Part shown: one piece after another, positions 5,961 to 13,961 of the stretch
How the letters are laid out: each line of letters begins with the position of its first letter
Position numbering within the stretch: the first letter of the stretch is position 1
From: Chrysochromulina tobinii
Lineage: Eukaryota; Haptophyta; Prymnesiales; Chrysochromulinaceae
Length of the DNA stretch: 23,839 nt
Assembly: GCA_001275005.1 (NCBI GenBank)
Contig: JWZX01002373.1
Coordinates: forward strand, 1-23,839
Direction: 5' to 3'
Notes under the pieces: generated by a model
The model's input: the letters and a program-made list of their open reading frames with translations, nothing else
Told to the model about the DNA's origin: nothing
Databases searched by the model: none
Position numbers and translations under genes: made by a program

Positions 5961-8315
5961 TTACATGAACCGAACGACCCTCCGTCGCGTGCAGATTGCT
6001 GATGCGCTGCTGGCCACAACGCACACGACGAGCGCGAGCGCGAGAGTGCTAGTGCTTGCGCGCGCTGCCGACGAGGCGGCTGCCGACGCGAAGCTGCCGA
6101 TGACGGGGGTCCGCATCTCTGCCGCCGTCGTCAGGGGATGTGAATGTCCGCGCTGCGTGGCGGAGGCGCAGAAGCGCTCATGCCCGGAGCAATATGTAGT
6201 CGGCGGGCGGCGCGCAGGTGCGGCGAGCGCCACGCGCATTTGGTAGCGAGCTGCCTCGCCGTGGAGCGCTTTGACGCCGACGTACCACGTGCCCGCGCGC
6301 CGCTTGTCTGTTTGGGCAAGGGTCTCTCCCATTGAGACTTTGGTGACAAGCTGGGAGAGCGAGGAGCGCACGCCGGTGATCGGGTCCCAGAGCGTGGTCC
6401 AGCCAATGTCACACAGGCCGGGGCACGTGCCGTGCGCACCTCTGCCGATCGTGCTGTAGCTTGCGCATGAGTCGTAATTGATAAAGACTGCGTGCACGGC
6501 GCCCGAGAGGACGCTCAGGTTGACGGAGAGCCCGTGGCTGGAGGGCACATCTGTGACGCGCCAGTGCATGATGCCGCCGCAGCACGTGCCGCCTTCGTAC
6601 GCGATCGCCGGGTTGTACTGCACGGTCGCGTCGGCGGTGTGCAGCCGGAGTGTGAAGAGCGTCTCTGGCACGGCCGCCACCGCCTGCGGCTCGAGGTAGA
6701 CACCGAGGTGCCACGTGGCGGACTCGGTCACGTCGCACGGTGAGAGAGAAAGCTCCTCGAGAGGCGGCTGCAGTCGCCTGTCATAGTCGGTCGCCGTAGG
6801 CCGCCGCCCCAAGGCCGCGTACACGCCGCCCACCGGCGCCGAGATGTGCGCGAACAGTTGTGCGTCCGCAGCGCCCGTGGTGACGACTGAGTAGTAACGC
6901 CACTGGCCGTACGAGACGCAGCCCCGATGCTCCGAGTTCCCCGCAACGAGGCCGTCGGAAAACTTGAGGCTCGTCACACGCATCGTGTAGCCGAGCACCA
7001 TGCGCGTCGTGGCGGGCGGCATACTCGTTCCGTAGCATTGGCCAGGGAAACCGTCGCCGCACACGCCGCACACGCCGCCCTCACAGCACCAGCAGCCAGG
7101 TTGCTGTCCGAACCTCCAGCCGGTCGTGTCGACGCCCGGCACCGCGGGGCCCAGGCCATCTGTAGCGATGGTCGCGTGGTACCCGTTCACACTCGCACTA
7201 AGCCGCCCGTCACCCGAGAGCTCGGCGTCTGCGCTGAGCGTGAGGTAGTACGTGCCGTTGTCACCGGGCCCGAGGCAGAGACGCTCCACATAAGTACTGG
7301 TGCTGCCCACGTGCAGGGCCGCGTACGAGCGGCCAGTGGCGAGCGAGCGCGCGAAGAGCCTCGCACGCAGCTTCTCCTGTTTCTCTCGCTCCTCCTGCTG
7401 CTCGCCAAGTCCCGCGTTCTCCGTCGCGACTGGCAGGTAGAGGCGGCGGCAGCCGCCGTCGCCATCGGCGCAGCCGGCGAGGTTGAGCAACCCCTTGTCG
7501 GCTCGCAGCTGCGCATACTGCCAGTCGATCATCGCCTGCGTCTCAGCTGGTGAGATGAATAGGTTGCCAGGTCGTTGCGTGAGGTTGTAAGGGAAAGCAA
7601 GCGGCGAGGGTCGAGACCAATGCCCTTTACCGAGCATGGCAGCGCCCACAAGCCCACGCGGACGGCGGCCAAAGTCAGATTCGTTGCGCACTTGGCGTTC
7701 GAGACTCACGTTGAGCGAGTCGTACTCGCCCACTGTCAGCCGGTAGACGTGCTGCCCCTGGCGCCTCATGGGCGCTGCCACGATCATGTTGTGCGTCATC
7801 TCGAACGGCAGCAGCGTCGCTGTAAGCGAGTAGCGGCAGCCGGGGATGGGTGCCGACCAGGCGAATTCGTTGCACCGCACGCCGATGAGAACCTCATTGA
7901 GCGGCACTTGCACGAGCGCCGCCTCGTTGTCCGTGCGGTTGTCGTCATAGCCGATCGTGAGGACTCGCCAGTCCGTCACAGAAGGTGTGGTGTCCCAGAT
8001 GAACCGGCGGCGGGGGCCGACCGGGTCGTCGTGTGCGTACGTCGTCGGATCGTATTCGGCCTGCGACAGAAAGCCGGGCGGAATGCCGCTTGGCGAGGCC
8101 ATCATGACGAAGCCCATCTTCGGGAAAAGGTTGCCGTAGCCACGCTGCACGACCAGGCCGGCAGTGACAGCGGCCACATCGTGTGTGGTCAACACGAACC
8201 AGCGCCAGCCGTCTGCCTGCAGCTGCTCATACTCGACGGGCTCGCTATTGTTCAGCCGTTTTATGCTCTGGGCCGAACCGCCGCCCAACAGCAGCAACAA
8301 GACCCCAAGCCTCAT
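5961..8315 (-). CDS. Type I membrane or surface protein with tandem PPC-like beta modules
   Basis: The ATG at 8315 begins a 784-residue protein with a clear signal peptide (MRLGVLLLLLGGGSAQ) and one hydrophobic segment near the C-terminus (STLALALVVCVVASSASA) followed by the basic tail TRRRVVRF. That predicts type I topology with a large lumenal or outer part. Seven NxS/T sequons are present. The outer part has three or four modules with the rhythm of bacterial pre-peptidase C-terminal (PPC) domains: an early aromatic-Val strand, a Leu-x-Val strand, a turn rich in Pro/Asp, and a closing strand such as GTWYVGVKA plus YQMRVAL (other copies: ATWHLGVYLE, TYYLTLSADAE). Between two modules, about residues 405-425, lies a Cys-rich knot with CWCCEGGVCGVCG. 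The module assignment comes from pattern only. No enzyme motif seen; ligand binding or adhesion is inferred. It shares a short divergent promoter with the glycosidase gene. Confidence 0.75.
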   Translation of the reverse strand: MRLGVLLLLLGGGSAQSIKRLNNSEPVEYEQLQADGWRWFVLTTHDVAAVTAGLVVQRGYGNLFPKMGFVMMASPSGIPPGFLSQAEYDPTTYAHDDPVGPRRRFIWDTTPSVTDWRVLTIGYDDNRTDNEAALVQVPLNEVLIGVRCNEFAWSAPIPGCRYSLTATLLPFEMTHNMIVAAPMRRQGQHVYRLTVGEYDSLNVSLERQVRNESDFGRRPRGLVGAAMLGKGHWSRPSPLAFPYNLTQRPGNLFISPAETQAMIDWQYAQLRADKGLLNLAGCADGDGGCRRLYLPVATENAGLGEQQEEREKQEKLRARLFARSLATGRSYAALHVGSTSTYVERLCLGPGDNGTYYLTLSADAELSGDGRLSASVNGYHATIATDGLGPAVPGVDTTGWRFGQQPGCWCCEGGVCGVCGDGFPGQCYGTSMPPATTRMVLGYTMRVTSLKFSDGLVAGNSEHRGCVSYGQWRYYSVVTTGAADAQLFAHISAPVGGVYAALGRRPTATDYDRRLQPPLEELSLSPCDVTESATWHLGVYLEPQAVAAVPETLFTLRLHTADATVQYNPAIAYEGGTCCGGIMHWRVTDVPSSHGLSVNLSVLSGAVHAVFINYDSCASYSTIGRGAHGTCPGLCDIGWTTLWDPITGVRSSLSQLVTKVSMGETLAQTDKRRAGTWYVGVKALHGEAARYQMRVALAAPARRPPTTYCSGHERFCASATQRGHSHPLTTAAEMRTPVIGSFASAAASSAARASTSTLALALVVCVVASSASAICTRRRVVRFM

Positions 8316-8407
8316 AGAAAGACCCTGTGAATTGCCAATTCAGTGTGAATGGTCAAGTGTGAATGGTTATTTAAGTTATTCATTCATACTGAGTGTTAAC
8401 TTCGAAA
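8316..8407. promoter_or_regulatory. AT-rich divergent promoter with direct and inverted repeats
   Basis: Only 92 bp separate the start codons of two divergent genes encoding membrane-bound or surface proteins. The segment is much richer in A/T than its flanks. It contains the perfect palindrome GAATTGCCAATTC (8329-8341) and two identical copies of AGTGTGAATGGT (8342-8353 and 8356-8367, period 14 bp), followed by TTATTTAAGTTATTC. The second of these repeats could be a transcription-factor site; TATTTAAG resembles a TATA-like element. Confidence 0.55.
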
Positions 8408-11400
8408 ATGAAACGGCATTGGCGACGGCGCGGCGACGCTCATCGAGCAGTTCATCGAGCCTTCATGGCTGCCATGAGTTACGACGCGGTCCACAGCGAC
8501 CCGACCGAGACCAACGACGAGCTACGCACGGACGCAGGTCCTAGACAACTGTCAGAAGTGCGCATTCGCTACCTCCGAGACGAGTATGGTGGCTCAGAGC
8601 AGAGTGTCTTGGCGCCCGCTGCTGAGGAGCTGCGCCCACATCACCGCTGCTGCGCTTTGATCCTACTGCTGGCCATATGCGCCGCCGTGGGTTATTGGTG
8701 GCTCGTGCAGGTATACTGGTGGCTCGTGCTGCCGCGTGAGGTTCCAGTTCGCACTGTTCCACTGTCGATGCTTGAGGAGGTCGACCTGTGGCTGTCCGCG
8801 CATGGAGCTCTGCTCCCGGGCTTGAACGTGTCAGGAGTTTGCGACGTATCCGAGCACTCGCCTCCAACCTCGACAGAAAGCAGCACGCAGAGCGTGGATG
8901 GTCGTCGCTCGCGACACCTCTCGACACACGCCATCAATGGTGCCGACGGCGAGCATCAGCATCGGCAGGAGCAGCAGGAGCAGCAGCAACAGCAGCAACA
9001 GCAGCAGCAGTCGGCGCTCAGCGGTGATGCACGCCGCGCCAACGACGTACATGACGGCGAAATGCACGCACGGAGCCCATCGCGTCGTCGATTGGGATGG
9101 CAATCACCAGACGCACAATGGGCTTGGGCGACAGCGACAGCACGCGGTCTGGTGAGCAACATGACCTTCGAGGAGAAGGCGTCGCTCGTACGCGGCGTCG
9201 GCTGGAGCGAGTGGTCTTTTGAGGAGGGCTATTACGTTGGTTCGGTGCCCGCGGTGCCTCGTCTGCGCATCCCGTCGATCAACATGCACGACGGACCGCA
9301 AGGATTCCGCACCACCGATCGCCGCATAGTGGGCTCCGTCACGTCGTGGCCGTGCTTGGTGCGCGCTGGCTGACGCACGCACGCACCCCTTGCCGCACCG
9401 CTGGCGCCTCGCTCCCTCCCAGTCCCACCCATCGGCACCCGCAGACGAGGGCGCCCCGCGTCTGCACGAACGCGCCTCACGCCTTGATGTCGGCTGCACC
9501 GTGTGCTCGCCGCAGCTCGCCGTAGGCGCAACCTGGAATGTGGCCCTCGCCCACAGCTATGGCGCGGCGCTCGGGGCTGAGTTCCGCGCCAAGGGTGCCA
9601 ACGTGATCCTCGGCCCGGGCGTCAACCTCGCACGCGTCGCCCTCAACGGACGCGCCGCTGAGTACATCAGTGGTGAGGAGCCCGCCCTCGGTGCTGCAAT
9701 GGGATCAGCCTACGTGCGTGGTGTGCAGTCGCAGGGCGTGGCGGCGGTCGTAAAGCACTTTGCAGTGAACAACCAGGAGACGTTACGCACTGAGACGGAC
9801 GTGATCGTCTCCGAGCGTGCACTGTGGGAAGTGTACTATGCCGCGTTTGAAGCGTGCGTTGAGGCCGGCGTCGCATCAGTCATGGTGCGAGCGACGGCGC
9901 AATCGGAGCCCTATGCCCTCGCCCCTCCTCCCTTCGAGTCGCCGACCGACTGCCGGGCCGTTTCTGCTGCACGTGTTGCCGGCCGTGCCTGCGAATCGCG
10001 GGCGATGGTCCTGACGAGTTGCTGCTCGTCTCGCGTCCCTGCACAGTGCTCGTACAACAAGATCAACGGCGAGCATGCGTGTGGCTCGCCGAGGTTGCTC
10101 GCTCGAGATCTCAAGCGAACGATGCGTTTCGCCGGCTGGGTCATGTCTGACTGGTGGGCAGTGCGCTCGGCGAGCGCGGTGCCGTACGTCGACCAGGAAA
10201 TGCCCGGCACGCCCGCCGGCAGCAACCAAGCACACTTCTCCACCAGGGTACTGCGCGCGGCCGCCTCTCGCGTGTGGGAGGACGTGGACCCAATCGAGGT
10301 ACACACGAGGGGGGAATACGTGGACCCCACCATGGATCCCACCGCGGCAGCAGCCAGTGAAGAGAGCGCCGAGGTGAACGTCGAGGGCGACGCTCAGGAG
10401 CCGCTCGACGTACAGAACGAGGCGGAGCAGGGGCAGGGCGGAGGCGCGTCCAGCGTACCCTCGTCGGGCCTAACGGGACTCGATGCGATGACGACGCGAT
10501 TACTGGCCGGCATATTGCGGGCCGGCGCGCATCATGCGCCAAGCTGCACAGTCGGGTGCGACTGTGCAGCTAAGCTGTACGCGACCGACGCCACGAGCGC
10601 CGAGCATACGGCTCTCAGCCGTCGAGTCGCTGCCGCGTCTATCGTGCTGCTCAAAAACGAGCCGCCCTATGCTGCCGGCAGCGGTAGCGGCGGTGCTGGC
10701 GATAGCGGCGCACATCGGCCGCTACCGTTGCCACTGCAGGTCATCAATCGCAGCAGCAGCAGCGGCGGCGGCGGCGGAGGCGGAGGCGGAGGCGGAGGCG
10801 AGGGCGGCGGAGGCGGCGGCGGCGGCGGCGGCAGCGGCTTCGGCAGCAGCGATGGTAGCGCTAGGCTCTCTTGGAGGGCCCCTCCAGCGCCTCTGTTGCG
10901 GCCCATTCGAGTGGCCCTGGTGGGAGCGGCTTGCAATGCGCCCCATCGCATCGACCCCAATGGCGACTGGCGCGCGGGAGATGCGTATACGATAGGCGGC
11001 TCTGGGCGTGTGATTGCGCGGCCCTGGGAGGCAGTGTCCATCAGAGCGGGTCTCGAGACGGCGGGCGTACTGCTGGTGAAGAGCTTCGTCGATGATGTCG
11101 AGCGCGCGGTCGCAGCGGCGCAGCAAGCGGATGTGATAATCGCGTGCGGGCAGACAACCTCAACTGAGTCGATCGATCGGCACAACCTGCTGCTGAAGGA
11201 GCACGACTTCCTCGCCGCCCTTGGCACTCGCATCACCGGCCTGCGACATGATGAGCAACGGCGGCGGCAAGAGCAGACTTTGAACACAAGCGAGGTCGGC
11301 CCACACACGCGTCGTCCGCTCATTGTGCTCGCGACGGTGCCCGGTGCCATCCTGACAACGGGGTGGGCCGAGCACGCGGACGCCATCGCACTCCTCTTCC

Positions 11401-12008
11401 TCGGCGGATCCCAGTCAGGGAACGCATGGGCTGACGTGCTGCTTGGGACACTCAGCCCCTCCGGCAAGCTCCCGCTCACGTTGCCGATTCGAGAGGAGGA
11501 CACGGTGCCGCCGTGTCGGACCGCCGGTCCGTGCCACTACACGGAGGGGTTGCACATCGGCTGGCGTGCGCTCGTCGATCGGCCGGTCGCCTTCCCCTTT
11601 GGTCACGGCCTGTCCTACGCTGAATTCACGTACGCGTGGGCGACATCACCGCCTGAGCACGTGGACGTCGCCGTTGAGGGCCCGCCTCGTGAGGAGGTCC
11701 TCCCCTTTGCAGTCGCCCTTTCCAACAGTGGCAGGCACACTGGCAGTGAGGTGATGCAGGTCTACCTGAGTTACCCGAGCTCAGCAGAGGAGCCGCGCCT
11801 GGTACTTCGCGCTTTTGCGCATACCGGCGTACTGCAGCCTGGCCAGCTGACCTCGACCAGGTTTGCGCTCACGCGGCGTGACCTTTCCGTCTGGCAGACG
11901 CACGTTGGGTGGCAACTCGTCTCCGGCACATACACGCTGCACATCGGCGCGAGCTCAAGAGATTTACGCCTTCAGTGCAACGTCGAGGTGCATCCCATTG
12001 AGAATTGA
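8408..12008 (+). CDS. Membrane-anchored family 3 glycoside hydrolase (beta-glucosidase/xylosidase type), three exons
   Basis: Exons 8408-9358, 9516-9884 and 10047-12008 join in one frame to 1093 residues. The protein begins with a basic cytosolic part and one hydrophobic segment (about 80-107, ALILLLAICAAVGYWW), predicting a type II signal anchor. A Gln-rich stalk precedes the GH3 domain: MHDGPQGFRTT, TSWPC/LAVGATWN across intron 1, GPGVNLARVALNGRAAEY, VVKHFAVNNQE, VASVM/CSYNKINGEHAC across intron 2, and the nucleophile motif GWVMSDWW (Asp about 475). The second domain has NGDWRAGDAYTIGGSGRV, TESIDRHNL (the Glu aligns with the general acid/base of related enzymes), FLGGSQSGNAWADVLLG, PSGKLPLTLP and FPFGHGLSYAEF, and a fibronectin-III-like domain follows. 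GH3 enzymes release terminal beta-linked sugars; exact specificity is not readable here. Two low-complexity insertions, acidic (about 10320-10450) and poly-Gly (about 10750-10850), are unusual. The ATG at 8408 is the first in frame. Confidence 0.9.
8964..9010 (+). repeat. CAG/CAA microsatellite coding poly-Gln
   Basis: A run of CAG with interspersed CAA and GAG codons encodes an uninterrupted Gln stretch of about ten residues plus Glu-broken flanks, in the stalk between the membrane anchor and the GH3 domain. Such tracts tend to vary in length between individuals. Confidence 0.85.
9359..9515 (+). other. Intron 1 of the GH3 gene
   Basis: This 157 nt phase-0 intron begins GTGCGCGC and ends CCGCAG. 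Reading straight through meets a TGA within a few codons, while removal brings TSWPCL next to LAVGATWN, which restores the conserved GH3 sequence. CTCAC about 37 nt before the acceptor may be the branch point. Confidence 0.85.
9885..10046 (+). other. Intron 2 of the GH3 gene, length divisible by three and stop-free
   Basis: This 162 nt phase-0 intron begins GTGCGAGC and ends TGCACAG, with CTGAC at 10011-10015 as a branch-point candidate. It has no in-frame stop, so the frame reads through and would add 54 residues. GH3 proteins join VASVM directly to CSYN at this point, so removal is strongly supported by family conservation. Confidence 0.85.
10751..10836 (+). repeat. GGC/GGA tract coding Ser-rich start and poly-Gly
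   Basis: The tract begins with AGC/CAG repeats (Ser) and continues as GGC and GGA codons, giving two Gly runs of about ten or more residues separated by one Glu. It lies inside the GH3 gene before NGDWRAGDAY, where most relatives have a short loop, so it is probably a disordered insertion. Confidence 0.85.
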
Positions 12009-12224
12009 GATGGCCCATATATATGTCCTCTCGGCCTCGCAGCGTGAGTGGTTAAGTTACCAAGGTGACATGGATATGTGTTAGAAGTCACACAGACACA
12101 CATTCACATTCACACACATACATTCACACCATATGTGTGCTGAAACAGTAGTCGAAGTTGCAAGTTCGGTGTTCGATCCAAAAACGAACCTTATTCCTGT
12201 GCTTGGCTGGGATGGCTGAACACA
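12009..12224. other. Intergenic with CA-rich microsatellite
   Basis: Between two plus-strand genes lie the 3' end of the glycosidase gene and the promoter of the next. An imperfect CACA/CATTCA repeat occupies about 12088-12131. No coding signature or tRNA-like fold is evident; GTTCGATCC at about 12171 recalls a tRNA T-loop but has no matching stem. Confidence 0.5.
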
Positions 12225-13643
12225 ATGAGGATGGATGGGATCGTCTGGCCGGAAGACGTCGAGCCACTTATGACCGACGCGCATGATGATACTACAGATC
12301 GTGATGACGAGGCAGCTGACAGCGAAGCAGCTGTTGCAGCGACTGCGAGTGCAGCGACTGCAAATGCAGCAGCTGAGAGTGCGGCGCCTGACAAGGTTGC
12401 TGCCACGGCCCACGCTTCATTTGACGTCAATCTCGAGCTATTCGATCGTGGCGCTAGGGACGAGGACGATCAGAAACGATTTGCTCGTATAAAGCTTAAG
12501 GTGCGCACCAGTGCTGCTCTTGACAGCAGCATTGCGTGCGATGACGTCCCAGCAGGAGCAGCTGTCAGCATACACGACCGCAAAGAGTTGTCTGATGGCA
12601 CCCGGCGAGTCTTAATATCTCTGGTGCGTTTGGGCAGCACAGTGCCACCAATAGGATGGATTAGTGAGGTCACTAAGGATGGTCACGAGAACTTGCTGCG
12701 CTCATCGCCCTTTCGCCGCCGCGGACGATCAGCAGACGAGCGTTTGCCCAGGCGTGGGATTGCGCTCGCACAATCAGCCGTTTCGATGCATTGGAATCGA
12801 AACGGTTGCTTGGTGCCGCCGCGGCCGTACTGGGAGCCACCGCTGCCAACGCCGCTTGCCGAAGGCCTCACAGAACCTCTGACAGCACCTGTATTCAGAG
12901 CATCATCGGAGCACGTGTCGATTCTCATGTCGGCCGTTACGCAACAGGAGCATCACTACAGGCAAATTCTTGAACGTGGGTTTGGATTTGAGACGCCCGC
13001 TCCCACTCATGTGATCCACGAACGTAAATTGGAGCCCGCAGGCTCAACGCCTAGGCTCAAGACACCACTTCCGAAGGAAGCAAAGCCAAGAGATGCTCAG
13101 GCACACCGAACCACACCACGCAAAAGCAGAACTCGCGCCGAGAAGGCTCCGCGATCGGTGCCCACTTCCAGCTTTGTGCAGCGTCCGTACTGGGAACATG
13201 ATCCTGAGCGCAAGAATTTGCCGATGGCAACTGCACTGCAGATCAGTGGCGTCGTGACTGTTGGACCATTTGGCATGCCGCCGGCTTCCGAGTTCAAACC
13301 GTGGCTGGCAACTTCATCTTCGGCAGTGCCACTCTTTGACCGCGATCCGATAGCCTCGAAAAAGAAGCGAAACTCTTCGGCCGCACCCAGTGGCACCGCT
13401 GGTCCAACGCATAGCGCCGTCAATATTGATGCAACTTGCGAGAGGCTCTCGCACCATCGATGGCAATGGGTTCGGCAAGAAGCAACTGCCTCAATCACTG
13501 TCCCTAAGAGAAATGAACGTGCTCTCGCACTAGAGGGTGACCAGAAAAGGGCAGAGATGCTGACAGAGACACCTAGGAGCGACACTTGCTTTCCGGAGGA
13601 AGTTCCGTGGAAGGCGTGGTACACGCACTGTCTGCAAAAGTAG
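12225..13643 (+). CDS. Hypothetical protein with SH3-like segment and two PYWE motifs
   Basis: The 472-residue protein starts at the first ATG in this frame. Residues 1-35 are acidic and about 35-62 are Ala-rich with a repeated ATA(S/N)AA pattern. Residues about 85-160 read like a small beta-barrel of SH3 type: KLKVRTSAALDSS, VPAGAAVSIHDRKELSDGTR, then PIGWISEVTKDGHENLL. Similar segments with GW(I/V)S and DG.xLL occur in many algal and protist proteins, where their job is mostly unknown. RPYWEPPLP (Tyr202) and RPYWEHDP (Tyr322) are two copies of one motif in otherwise disordered, Pro- and basic-rich sequence. No enzyme motif, membrane segment or signal peptide is seen. Function unknown; a scaffold or cytoskeleton-linked role would be a guess. 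No intron is required. Confidence 0.65.
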   Translation: MRMDGIVWPEDVEPLMTDAHDDTTDRDDEAADSEAAVAATASAATANAAAESAAPDKVAATAHASFDVNLELFDRGARDEDDQKRFARIKLKVRTSAALDSSIACDDVPAGAAVSIHDRKELSDGTRRVLISLVRLGSTVPPIGWISEVTKDGHENLLRSSPFRRRGRSADERLPRRGIALAQSAVSMHWNRNGCLVPPRPYWEPPLPTPLAEGLTEPLTAPVFRASSEHVSILMSAVTQQEHHYRQILERGFGFETPAPTHVIHERKLEPAGSTPRLKTPLPKEAKPRDAQAHRTTPRKSRTRAEKAPRSVPTSSFVQRPYWEHDPERKNLPMATALQISGVVTVGPFGMPPASEFKPWLATSSSAVPLFDRDPIASKKKRNSSAAPSGTAGPTHSAVNIDATCERLSHHRWQWVRQEATASITVPKRNERALALEGDQKRAEMLTETPRSDTCFPEEVPWKAWYTHCLQK

Positions 13644-13961
13644 CTTTAGCCTAGGCCCTAGGGACGAAGAACCCGGAGCCGAGCTGAAGGTCGCAAGCCG
13701 AGGCCGGAGCACCAGCACCTGACCCGTATGACTTCTCTTTATGCGTATCTAACGTGATTGTTAAACCTTTTTGCACAGTTTTTGATCGCTTCGATCCGTA
13801 AAAATGTTCCACACAAAACCGTATACCTCAGCGTCTTTAACGGCCGCCCAGCGGAGCCCGGCCGGAGCGGTCACGGACACGGTGCCGTATACGAATCCTG
13901 AACACTGAGTCGCTGACAGTCGCTGACGTGACTTTCTCCCTACATATAAAGCGGCTAAGCG
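13644..13961. other. Convergent intergenic region
   Basis: The 318 bp between convergent stop codons are less GC-rich than the genes. The unit GTCGCTGAC(A/G) is repeated in tandem at 13909-13928, and CCGTATAC occurs twice (about 13819 and 13885). No gene is supported. Confidence 0.55.

Noticed and set aside
7575-8330. Plus-strand frame of 251 codons opposite the surface protein
   Set aside because: It has no motifs and lies against a frame with signal peptide, sequons and a membrane helix.
8408-9373. GH3 gene read as two separate or broken genes because of a stop at 9371
   Set aside because: Removing a GT-AG intron (9359-9515) restores the conserved GH3 sequence in phase, so this is an intron and not a pseudogene break.
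10667-11503. Minus-strand frame opposite the GH3 gene, with poly-Pro
   Set aside because: The poly-Pro is the complement of the poly-Gly tract, and the sense strand carries well conserved GH3 motifs.
12140-12190. tRNA-like GTTCGATCC motif
   Set aside because: No acceptor, D or anticodon stems can be paired around it.
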